The notes under the pieces are model-generated. The model worked only from the letters and a program-made list of their open reading frames with translations, ran no database searches and was not told the origin of the DNA. From positions 1 through 35,831 of the forward strand of contig JAUIDE010000040.1 in assembly GCA_030429105.1 (NCBI GenBank): a stretch of DNA of 35,831 nt, read 5' to 3'. Made by a program: the position numbers and the translations under genes. Of the stretch, positions 1-7,400 are shown piece by piece (within the stretch, counting starts at the first letter, position 1; every line of letters begins with the position of its first letter). Origin of the DNA: Alphaproteobacteria bacterium. GTDB lineage: Bacteria > Pseudomonadota > Alphaproteobacteria > Rhodobacterales > Rhodobacteraceae.

Positions 1-1294
1 GCACGGTCGCGCCGCGCGGCTCGACGATCATACGGTCGGGCGCTTCGAGGAACGGCGCCATGTAATCCTTCACGGCCTGAGCCCTCGCTTCCGAAAGGTG
101 GAAATTCGACGGAAACCGAGCCGTGCTGATGGGAACGGAATCCGTATGTCCCTCAACGACGACATCGCCCGGCCGCTCGTTCAGCGCTGTCGCCACGCGC
201 TCCAGCGTCGGCATGTAGCCGGGCAGCACGGTCGCCTCGCCCGCTCCGAACATCGTCTCGCCGATGAGGCGGATGCGTACGTCGCCGCGGTCTTCCTCGA
301 CCTCGACCAGCCCGTCCCTGATCTCCTCCTCGAGGAAAATGGTGACTTCATCGAGCCGCGGCGGAAGCGTGACGACCTCTTCCCTCGGCGTCGGCAGCGC
401 GATCCGGGTGATCACGACCTCGGCCTTTTCGCCATTCTCCCGAAACGGCATCGTTCCGACCGCCTCGACCGCGCGCGCGCCTTCCCGACCGACCAGCAGG
501 AGGAAGAGAACGAAGAGGCCGGCGCAGACGAGCACCGACGCCGCAGCGGCAAGCCATGTCGGTATCAGGTCGCGCACCGGCTTGCGCACGGTGTCGACGC
601 CGCGCCAGCGGAGCGAGAGGCGGTCCTGCAGGCCGCCTCGCTGCTCCTCGATGACGCGGAACGCGCGGGTCCGCTTCGCGTCGAGTTCGGCGAAGGCCTG
701 CCGCCGCTCTCTCCCGAAACGGCCGCGGAAGCCGAGCGAAAGGCAGATATACATGAATTCGATCAGGTCCTTGAAGCGTCGCGGATCCTGCTCTGCGGCC
801 TCCAGGATTTCGAAGAACCGGTCGCCCCCGATCTTCTCTCCCCCGAGCGCGCCGACGAGCGTCATATGGTGCCAGCCGCTTTCCGTGCCCCATGGTTTCG
901 CCAGCACGGCGTCGTCGATCGTGGCCGAAATGGCGTAGGTGGCGAAGGACGCGATCTGCTTGTCCCCCACCTTGGCCAGCGCGTCGCGGTTGAACGCCTT
1001 GATCAGCGAGATCGACTTGTCCCGCAGGGAGGCCGTCTCAAGCTTCGTATTCTGGCCGCGGAGATAGACGACGAGATCGAAGAGATCGGCCGCCGCGTCG
1101 ACCAGCCGGTTGACGCCGGGGCGCGCCTCGGCGCCCTCCAGCGCCCCCAGCCCCGCCGCCCGCGGCTCCGTTGAAACCTGGGGGCGCGGCGGCTCGCGGC
1201 CACCGGGCCGGGGCGAGAAGACGGTTCGCGGTATTCCGCCGGAGGCTCCGAACTCGGGCGGCTCTCCATTCCTTGAGTCAATCGGCGGGGGCAT
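1..1294 (-). CDS. tssL: T6SS membrane-complex protein TssL (DotU family) with C-terminal OmpA-like domain, 3' end cut by window
   Basis: TssL is the inner-membrane subunit of the T6SS membrane complex, joining TssM/TssJ to the baseplate. The readable 431 residues show a Pro-rich N-terminus, a DotU/IcmH domain at about 60-240 (SATIDDAV at 123-130, then KPWG and W141 in the family's usual arrangement), one transmembrane helix at about 246-269, and a periplasmic OmpA-like peptidoglycan-binding domain from about 335 (EGHTDSVPI at 381-389, then N398 and LSEAR). TssL proteins with this OmpA extension anchor the complex to the wall directly. The ATG at 1294 lies 36 bp after the tssK stop, with an in-frame TAG between them, so the start is well bounded although the ribosome site is weak. 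The gene continues past base 1. The family call is secure. Confidence 0.93.
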   Translation of the reverse strand, partial: MPPPIDSRNGEPPEFGASGGIPRTVFSPRPGGREPPRPQVSTEPRAAGLGALEGAEARPGVNRLVDAAADLFDLVVYLRGQNTKLETASLRDKSISLIKAFNRDALAKVGDKQIASFATYAISATIDDAVLAKPWGTESGWHHMTLVGALGGEKIGGDRFFEILEAAEQDPRRFKDLIEFMYICLSLGFRGRFGRERRQAFAELDAKRTRAFRVIEEQRGGLQDRLSLRWRGVDTVRKPVRDLIPTWLAAAASVLVCAGLFVLFLLLVGREGARAVEAVGTMPFRENGEKAEVVITRIALPTPREEVVTLPPRLDEVTIFLEEEIRDGLVEVEEDRGDVRIRLIGETMFGAGEATVLPGYMPTLERVATALNERPGDVVVEGHTDSVPISTARFPSNFHLSEARAQAVKDYMAPFLEAPDRMIVEPRGATV

Positions 1295-1330
1295 CAAACG
1301 ATCCGAATCAAGAGTTCGACGACGCTAATC

Positions 1331-2677
1331 CTAATCCCTGATGGACCATAACGTCATGCCGAGTTCGTCGAAAGCGCTCTGAGGATGAATCGCGATGCTG
1401 CGGGACTTGGCCATCGCCTCCCAGGACTCGCCGTTTCTCTCGAGCTCGAAACAGACCGCGCCGGAGATCGGGCGCAGCTCCATCGGAAAGTGCGCCAGCG
1501 GCTTCAGGGGGACAGAGCGTTCCGCCGCTCGGATGATCTCCATGATGTCGTTGGTGGAGCCGACCGAGACGCGCCGCGGGAACGTCTTGCGCAACTCCTC
1601 CTCAGGCATCGCCGCGCTGACAACCAGCACGAGGCGGGCCTTTTCGAAGACGCCGCCGTCGAGCACGCGATTGTAATGGATGCCATGCTTGGCGTTGAAC
1701 GAAAGCTCTATCGGCGCGGCCTTTTGATCCCCGATGAAGCCGAGCGCGTGTTGAAGCGCGGCGAGGACGGGGGCGAAGGTCGCCGTAAGGTCGTCATGGT
1801 CGTAGGCGGGGAAGACGGGCGGCAGTCGGGTCGCCTCGTCCGAATAGGTCGCCAGTTCACCCGCCGCCGCCGAGAGCTCGCGATGGAGGTCGAGCGGGTG
1901 AATCTTCTCGGCGTCCACGATCTGCCGAAGACGCGCGGTCCAGCGATTGCAGAGCTGCAGGAGCATGAATTGCTCCTGCGCCGAGACGCTCCGGCCTCCG
2001 GCGACGCCGTAACGGCCCGCGATCGCCTCACCGCGCGCGGAGAAGAGAGTCGTCAGCTCGCGCACCCGCGACAAAAGCAGTTTCGATACGTCCGCCGAGG
2101 TGACGGTCGGAATGAAATCGGCGTCGAGCAGAACCCGCTTTTCCGGCGTGACTTCGAGAACCCGGCAAACCGCCATGCCGACGAATCCGTCGGGCGGCTT
2201 CGCGCCGAGGGTCAGCGCGAGGTTCGGCGCGCCCGTCTTGACGGGCTCCTCCGCCGCGTCCTGCTCGAGCGTGTTGCGATGCCCGGAGACCTTGATCCTG
2301 TAGCGGGTCGGGACCCTCCCACCCTCTTCGCGCGGCTCTGCGGCCAGCGGCGCGCCGAGCGCGAGTTCAGGAGCGCAAAGCCAGACGAGCTGATTTGCGA
2401 CCGAGGCGCTCACGTCGACAGGGGCCACCGAGTCGACGTCGCCCGGAAAGGCGAACGGCATTCCGTCCGCGAACGTCCCGACCATCGATGCGAGCGCGAT
2501 GCGCCCGGACGACAACGCCGCCTCATCGAGCGCAAGTTCCGAGAACCCCCAGAAAAACGGAGCCATCGAGCGGATGCGCGAGGCGATCAGTGACTCGTTG
2601 CGCTGATCCTGAATCTGAAAGTGGTGCGGCCGCAGGAACATGCCCTCGATCCACATTACCTTTCGACCCAATTGCAT
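1331..2677 (-). CDS. tssK: T6SS baseplate subunit TssK
   Basis: TssK is the trimeric baseplate adaptor linking the T6SS tail baseplate to the TssJLM membrane complex in the cytoplasm. The 448-residue product has the usual family length. It opens with the diagnostic block W9-x-EGMFLRPHHFQ (about 9-21) and continues with the long all-domain match expected of the family, including the late PLKPLAHFP segment. It lies 58 bp downstream of tagH and 36 bp upstream of tssL on the same strand, a common T6SS order that implies one transcript. The ribosome site is unremarkable (a GGGA about 7 bases before the ATG). No odd features were seen. Confidence 0.95.
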   Translation of the reverse strand: MQLGRKVMWIEGMFLRPHHFQIQDQRNESLIASRIRSMAPFFWGFSELALDEAALSSGRIALASMVGTFADGMPFAFPGDVDSVAPVDVSASVANQLVWLCAPELALGAPLAAEPREEGGRVPTRYRIKVSGHRNTLEQDAAEEPVKTGAPNLALTLGAKPPDGFVGMAVCRVLEVTPEKRVLLDADFIPTVTSADVSKLLLSRVRELTTLFSARGEAIAGRYGVAGGRSVSAQEQFMLLQLCNRWTARLRQIVDAEKIHPLDLHRELSAAAGELATYSDEATRLPPVFPAYDHDDLTATFAPVLAALQHALGFIGDQKAAPIELSFNAKHGIHYNRVLDGGVFEKARLVLVVSAAMPEEELRKTFPRRVSVGSTNDIMEIIRAAERSVPLKPLAHFPMELRPISGAVCFELERNGESWEAMAKSRSIAIHPQSAFDELGMTLWSIRD

Positions 2678-2735
2678 AGCCGAATCCCGCCAACCAACCC
2701 CGGAAACTAATCAGGAGCGGCTCGCCAGCGGCGCG

Positions 2736-4085
2736 TCACTCCGACGTGGAATCATATAGCCGATCAAGTTCCTTGCCAATGATCGATCTGATGTCGCTGT
2801 CGACCTGGTCGGCGAGGCTGCGGTAGTTCTCGACGAACCGATCCCACAACTCAGCCTTTCGCATTGCGGGCACGACCGCGCCGAGGCCGCGCTTCCGGAA
2901 CCGTGTTTCAAGCTCCTCAGGGTCGAAGGCCTCCAGCGACAGGCGAATGGCGGTGCGAATGCCGCCGACGAGCGCCATCTGGTGCGCCTGCATCGAGTTC
3001 AACGCGTCCTCGACCGCCTCCCGCCCATGAAGGAAGCCAGGCGCGAAGGGGCGGAGAAGCCCTTCAGCCGCCGATGCGCCGTCACGGGCGACCTTCAGCG
3101 GATTTGCGCCGGGCTGGAACTCCGTGCCGCGCACGCCGAGCGTGCGCTTCACTTCGCGCCTCGTGTCCAGCATCCGGCGCATGGCGTCCGCCATGGCGTG
3201 GAAGGCGTGGCCGATCTCTGCGGCCATCTCGATCTTTTGCCGCTCGCTGAGCGTGTCGATGTCGATCGACAGCGCGTCGAAGAGCGCGCGCATCGCCTCG
3301 CTTTCAACCGGGGGAGGCGAGGGTTGCGGCGGCGGGTTCGTCGGGGAAACGGTCGTCGGCTCTTCGGTCTCCCGGTTTTGGGCGGCCGCGGGCGGTCGCG
3401 GGGGCGCCGGCTCCGGCTCCGCGGGGACAACCCGAGGCGCTTGCTTCTCGGGCGGCGCGCCGAAGAAGTCTTCTTCATCTTCGTCGTCTTCGTCGAGCCA
3501 GGCTTCGCCAGAAAGCCCGACCGGCGCCGCCGAATTCATTTCCGCCGGTTTCCGGGCGGTCGACTCCATGCCGAGTGTCGCCACCTCGGAGAAGACGGAG
3601 CCGAGCCGCGCGTCCTCGTCAACGCCAAGGCTGGGCTCCGGGAATACGTCGGCGTCGGGATCGGAACCGCGGCGCAAGCGCTTGTTCCTGATGCCGAAGT
3701 AATCGACCTCGACATCGTTGGAAGAGAGCGTGTCCTCGGCGAACAATTCGGAGCGTCGATCGTCCTCCCAGTCGATCCGCAGGCTGCCGACCGGCAAATA
3801 CGCGACCGCCGCACGCTTCAACGGGGTCGGTTGGCCGCGGGTCATGTGGTTTCGAGGATCGTCGAGGGACGTGCCGCCCGACGATGTGTCCGTCATCACC
3901 ACCACGCCGTTCAGGAGCGCAATCTCGAGGTGGAGGCCTGAAACCTGATTGCTCTCGTCGATGATGCGCCATGTGGCGTGCGGAGAGCGCCCGAGAGTGA
4001 AAGCCCCCTTCCGGAGGTCGTGCACGAAAAGACGCCCGGTCTCCGATGTCAGTTCGCTCGATAACTGCAACGTAATCTGCGTCAT
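2736..4085 (-). CDS. tagH: T6SS-associated FHA-domain protein TagH
   Basis: This is the FHA-domain protein of the threonine-phosphorylation pathway that controls T6SS assembly; it is the likely target or partner of the PpkA kinase encoded nearby. The 449 residues comprise an N-terminal FHA domain at about 5-100 (G32-R33-S34, then S49-G-L-H52), a long acidic and Pro-rich linker at about 195-255, and the conserved helical TagH C-terminal domain from about 260 to the end. One oddity is that the loop usually reading S-x-N-G reads SSGGTS at 68-73, so the conserved Asn is absent and phosphothreonine binding may be weakened. The start is ATG at 4085. A GGAG lies 13 bases upstream, longer than ideal, but no better start exists. 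The gene is the first of the tagH-tssK-tssL run. Confidence 0.9.
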   Translation of the reverse strand: MTQITLQLSSELTSETGRLFVHDLRKGAFTLGRSPHATWRIIDESNQVSGLHLEIALLNGVVVMTDTSSGGTSLDDPRNHMTRGQPTPLKRAAVAYLPVGSLRIDWEDDRRSELFAEDTLSSNDVEVDYFGIRNKRLRRGSDPDADVFPEPSLGVDEDARLGSVFSEVATLGMESTARKPAEMNSAAPVGLSGEAWLDEDDEDEEDFFGAPPEKQAPRVVPAEPEPAPPRPPAAAQNRETEEPTTVSPTNPPPQPSPPPVESEAMRALFDALSIDIDTLSERQKIEMAAEIGHAFHAMADAMRRMLDTRREVKRTLGVRGTEFQPGANPLKVARDGASAAEGLLRPFAPGFLHGREAVEDALNSMQAHQMALVGGIRTAIRLSLEAFDPEELETRFRKRGLGAVVPAMRKAELWDRFVENYRSLADQVDSDIRSIIGKELDRLYDSTSE

Positions 4086-4179
4086 GGTCAGGCGCGGCTC
4101 TCCTTCGCCTCGTCAATCTAGTCTGATCGGGGATCGGGTGATAGCCTGTCTTCCGAAGTTCGATTTGGGAGGAAGCGAT
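4086..4179. promoter_or_regulatory. Divergent control region between tagH and the PAAR-like gene
   Basis: This is the only spacer from which both the minus-strand tagH-tssK-tssL run and the plus-strand PAAR-like gene can start. It contains the ribosome site GGGAGGAAG at 4167-4175 that defines the TTG start at 4180. I see no clear -35/-10 pair or operator in it. Confidence 0.4.
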
Positions 4180-4566
4180 TTGCCGAAACACACGGTTACG
4201 ACCGGCATGATGAGATGCTCCATGGGCACAGCGCCCTCCAGCTTCATCGCTACGCCCAAGCGCATTCGCTCGGGCTTCCAGGACGCCGGAAACATTCTCG
4301 ATCACCGCCCGATCGCGAACATTCCGCCGTTCGGGCTCTGCCGCTCTCTCGGCTTTCCCGCCACCGCCTCGGCCACCGCCGCAGCCCAGGGAACGTTGAC
4401 GCCGATGCCCTGCATTCCCAACACCCCCGCCCCGTGGGTCACCGGCGCACCGACGGTGATGTCGGCCTTCGCGCCCAGCCTGAACGACACCGCGTGCCTG
4501 ACCTGCGTCTGGGGCGGCCTTATCAGATGGGCCCGACCGGGCCAGACGACGGAGAACATTCCCTGA
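4180..4566 (+). CDS. PAAR-like (DUF4280) T6SS spike-tip protein
   Basis: DUF4280 proteins are PAAR-like and predicted to cap the VgrG spike of the T6SS tube and carry effectors. The 128-residue product has the hallmark pattern of the family: an early MRCSMGTAPSSF block, DHRPIANI, PFGLC, TAAAQGTLTPMPCIP, and a closing LTCVWGGLI, with regularly spaced Cys and Gly as in metal-binding PAAR sheets. The start is taken as TTG 4180 because a strong GGGAGGAAG sits five bases before it. The first in-frame ATG (4207) would cut into the domain. The gene runs opposite to all neighbouring T6SS genes and ends only 12 bp from the end of ppkA. No effector domain is fused, so any toxin would have to be encoded elsewhere. 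Confidence 0.85.
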   Translation: MPKHTVTTGMMRCSMGTAPSSFIATPKRIRSGFQDAGNILDHRPIANIPPFGLCRSLGFPATASATAAAQGTLTPMPCIPNTPAPWVTGAPTVMSAFAPSLNDTACLTCVWGGLIRWARPGQTTENIP

Positions 4567-4578
4567 AGCCGCGCGGCG

Positions 4579-6717
4579 TCAATCCGCGAACTCCACCATC
4601 CTCTGAACCGAGGCGATGACCCCGTCCTGCCGCCGCATCCGGTTGAGCTGGCTGGCGAGCTCCGGGGCGAAGGCGTCGATATGCTCGGAGCTGAGGCGAG
4701 TGAGCCCGGCGAAGAGCGGTTCCTTTGTCAGCAGGGCGGCCACCAGCCAATCGCCATAGGGTTCGCCCATCTCGATCCCGAACCGGCTGGAGTCGCTCCC
4801 TTCGATCTCACTGCGTTCGAGCGTGAGCCTGATCGTGCGCCTGTCGCCCATGACGTCTCCGATCTCGGACAGCCGGTTGGAAGGGCGATAGGTGTGCGGA
4901 AGAAGATTGATGTTGTGTCCGTCGTTACCCACCAGAAACGCATGGACGTAGCCGTCAAGCGCCGCCGGCGTCTCGAGATCGATCACCACCAGGTCGTTGG
5001 CGGCGAAGCCGTCATCCGCCTTCGGCGCCGCGCGGGTCTCGGAATAGAAAACGAGAGCAAGGGAGCCGGGCTCCGACCTCGGCAGGATCGACTTCGCCTG
5101 ACAGACATATTCATTCCGCGCGCGAAGCTGGACGCTGAGCGGCCGGCCCACGGCGAGTTTCTCGAGTTCGGTCCGGAGCTCCGAAGCGCGGTCCGCCGAC
5201 GATATGTCGCCGACGACGCCCACGCCGTCTTCCGGCCCGATCATGCCGGCGCCCGGGGTGACGGAAAGCGCCCCGCAATCGGCGTAGGCCGCGGCCATCG
5301 CCGCGAGCTCGCGCGCATCGACCGGATCGATCCGCACCTTGATGCGCATTCCTTCGATCGTAAGTCCGTGCGAAGAAGCGGCATTCCGAGCCGCGCGCTC
5401 GACTGCGGTCTTGATCTCCGTCGTCGCCGCCTCGCCTTTGAGCGAGGCCGAGTCGTCGATCACCTCGATTTGCCAGTCTTCGAGCGGGGCCGCCGCGTCG
5501 ATCAGGCCCGCCACGCCGTCGACCCAGCTTTCGCCCGGCGCCTCTCTGGCGAGCGACAGAGCCGCCGTGGACGGCCCGCCGAAGGCGCGCTCCGCCGTCT
5601 CGATCAATCGCGTTCTCGCCTCCTCGCTCGGCGCATTGCCGGAGAGGGTTCGGGACGCGTCCTCGGCGATGAACATATACTTGTCGACCAGCGGCAGACG
5701 CGGCTCGAGGATGAATTGCCGCGCAGGGCTGAACCACAGGGCGGCGCAGAGGGCCGCGGCGAGGCCAAGGAACGCGACGGGCCGCCCCCATGCCCGCCGC
5801 CGCTTCGTCGCTCCGTAAGGGCGTTCCTTTCCGCTGCCCGACCCTGGCGAATCGAACGTGACGACGTCTTCAAGCACGTCTTCGTCCGAATCGATATCGG
5901 CTTCGTCAAAAGCGCGAGACATCGATGCGGCATCCGGGAACCGATCTTCCGGCCGGGGCGCGAGCATGCGTGCGAGGAGTCCCCGAAGCGGCTGCGCGAC
6001 GCCTGACAGGTCGACAGGTTCGACCTTAAGATCGTAAATGTCCTTGATCCCGTGCGGCAGCCGCGGCGTCTCGCCCTTAGCGGCGGCGAGAAGCGTCGCG
6101 CCGAGCGCATAGATGTCCGACCGCGCATCCGCCTTGCCGTCTATCTGTTCCGGCGCGGCGTATTCGTACTTTCCCGCGAAACCGCCATTGACCACAGTGC
6201 GGGCGTCCGGCTTGAGGTCCTTTGCGACGCCGAAGTCGATGAGAGTCGCGCCATCTGGCCGGCGGTCGCGGAGGAGGATGTTGTCGGGCGAGATGTCCCG
6301 GTGAAGGATTTGCGCGGCATGCGCCGCCTCCAGGCCGGACGAAAGCACGCGACCGATGGTGATGAGCGTGTCTGTATCGACGGGACCGTCGCGCATCACC
6401 TGCGCCAGCGACGGCCCTGGAATGTATTCCATGACGAGATAATAGAAACCGCCGCGGAACTCGGTCCACATAAGATCGATATAGCGGACGATCGCAGGGT
6501 CCTTTACGTCCCGGATCAGTTCCCTGCGCATCAGATCGATATGGGCCTGGTTCCGGCTGTAGATGTCCTTGAGGACCTTGATCGCCACCGTGGAGCCGGT
6601 GGCGGTTTGATTCGCACGGTAAATCTCGCCGGTCGCGCCTTCCGCGATGAACGCCTCGATCTTGTAATTCTCGTTCAGCACATCGCCGATATCGAGAGCG
6701 CCTTGTCGCATCGCCAT
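4579..6717 (-). CDS. ppkA: T6SS serine/threonine protein kinase PpkA
   Basis: This is a membrane-bound Ser/Thr kinase that phosphorylates FHA/T6SS proteins to switch the system on. With the start used here (712 residues), the kinase domain spans about 12-275, with VAIK Lys47, catalytic HRDIS at 139-143, DFG at 161-163 and APEQ at 188-191, so all catalytic residues are present. An acidic juxtamembrane stretch (about 274-290) precedes a transmembrane helix at about 312-329. The periplasmic C-terminus of about 380 residues ends in a beta-rich module resembling DUF4384 domains (about 560-665), seen in other PpkA-type proteins. ATG 6717 is chosen because GGAG lies six bases before it. An in-frame ATG at 6846 would add 43 residues unlike kinase sequence. 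The matching phosphatase PppA is not in the window. Confidence 0.88.
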   Translation of the reverse strand: MAMRQGALDIGDVLNENYKIEAFIAEGATGEIYRANQTATGSTVAIKVLKDIYSRNQAHIDLMRRELIRDVKDPAIVRYIDLMWTEFRGGFYYLVMEYIPGPSLAQVMRDGPVDTDTLITIGRVLSSGLEAAHAAQILHRDISPDNILLRDRRPDGATLIDFGVAKDLKPDARTVVNGGFAGKYEYAAPEQIDGKADARSDIYALGATLLAAAKGETPRLPHGIKDIYDLKVEPVDLSGVAQPLRGLLARMLAPRPEDRFPDAASMSRAFDEADIDSDEDVLEDVVTFDSPGSGSGKERPYGATKRRRAWGRPVAFLGLAAALCAALWFSPARQFILEPRLPLVDKYMFIAEDASRTLSGNAPSEEARTRLIETAERAFGGPSTAALSLAREAPGESWVDGVAGLIDAAAPLEDWQIEVIDDSASLKGEAATTEIKTAVERAARNAASSHGLTIEGMRIKVRIDPVDARELAAMAAAYADCGALSVTPGAGMIGPEDGVGVVGDISSADRASELRTELEKLAVGRPLSVQLRARNEYVCQAKSILPRSEPGSLALVFYSETRAAPKADDGFAANDLVVIDLETPAALDGYVHAFLVGNDGHNINLLPHTYRPSNRLSEIGDVMGDRRTIRLTLERSEIEGSDSSRFGIEMGEPYGDWLVAALLTKEPLFAGLTRLSSEHIDAFAPELASQLNRMRRQDGVIASVQRMVEFAD

Positions 6718-7062
6718 CAAGAACTCCACCCAATCCCCGCGATAATCACCGGACGATACAAGGGAAAACTCTTCGCCCGCAAGTCGATTGCGCGCCACGC
6801 CCATCGGGTTCGGGGGGCGGCCTCGATTTCCGGCGACCCGGCGCACCGATTTTGATCCACCCCCTGGTTCTCTTGCCGGTCACGTCGGAACCTCGGCCGG
6901 CGGAAGGGGACCGGCATGTCGCGGAGCGGGTCCGGTCAGGCTGTCGAAGCGACGGAGGGACCTACGGAGAGGCGCGCGAGAGGCCCGTCTACCCCTGCTT
7001 CGGCACAATGCGGGCGATGTGCCGACAAGCGGCGAGTCCTGCGCTAAACCCTTGAGAAGATT

Positions 7063-7082
7063 GGTAGCGGAGGGGCGCTACC
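7063..7082. other. Perfect 7-bp inverted repeat (hairpin)
   Basis: GGTAGCG at 7063-7069 and CGCTACC at 7076-7082 are perfectly complementary around a six-base loop. There is no T-run on either side, so a classical terminator is unlikely. It may be an operator or structural element upstream of ppkA. Confidence 0.4.
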
Positions 7083-7149
7083 GCCGATCCCCCCGACAGG
7101 TCGACGGCAGCTTCTTTCTTGCGCTCCGATGAAGCTCATTCTCGTAATC

Positions 7150-7169
7150 TTCAAGTCGTTTCAAGTCCT
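7150..7169. repeat. Two adjacent 10-bp direct repeats
   Basis: TTCAAGTCGT (7150-7159) is followed directly by TTCAAGTCCT (7160-7169), differing at one base. Spacing of one helical turn is typical of tandem regulator half-sites. It lies about 430 bp upstream of the ppkA start. No regulator can be assigned. Confidence 0.45.
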
Positions 7170-7316
7170 CGAATCAACACGTGGCTCCGGCCCGGTCGTT
7201 TCCAGCCGGCGGCGTGTGCGATGGAGCGCCGGGGCTTACAGTCGAGTGGGTCGGTATCATCAGCCCCTGGCGGTTGAAATTTTCAGGAACTCGGAAAAAG
7301 AGCGTGAACTTCTATT

Positions 7317-7352
7317 CTGACTCGTTCTCTGACTCGTTTTCTGTCTCGCAAG
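7317..7352. repeat. Three 12-bp imperfect tandem repeats
   Basis: CTGACTCGTTCT, CTGACTCGTTTT and CTGTCTCGCAAG follow one another without gaps; the third is degenerate. They lie 49-84 bp beyond the stop of the helicase gene. Their role is unknown. Confidence 0.5.
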
Positions 7353-7400
7353 GTGCCGAGCTTTTCGGCGCATCCCAAAAAGAACTCCATCAAGGCCAGG

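Larger units (their letters stand above)
6718..7400. other. 683-bp intergenic region between ppkA and the helicase gene
   Basis: No convincing gene is present; the open frames here lack ribosome sites and resemble no family. The part right of about 7050 is visibly less GC-rich than its surroundings. It holds a small hairpin (7063-7082), a pair of 10-bp direct repeats (7150-7169) and three 12-bp tandem units (7317-7352). As ppkA starts at 6717 on the minus strand, its promoter should lie in this region. Confidence 0.6.

Noticed and set aside
98-1174. Long plus-strand open frame opposite tssL
   Set aside because: It is a high-GC antisense shadow; the minus-strand frame shows clear DotU and OmpA motifs. 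The same applies to the long frames opposite tssK, ppkA, the helicase, cusA, nreB, the ATPase copA and the copA oxidase.
7062-7073. TGGTAGCGGAGG resembles the complement of a tRNA 3' end, a common integration target
   Set aside because: No matching 5' acceptor strand, anticodon arm or T-arm is nearby, and no second copy of the 12-mer was noticed in the window.
7317-7352. Three tandem 12-bp units considered as a CRISPR remnant
   Set aside because: The units are contiguous with no spacers and are far too short.
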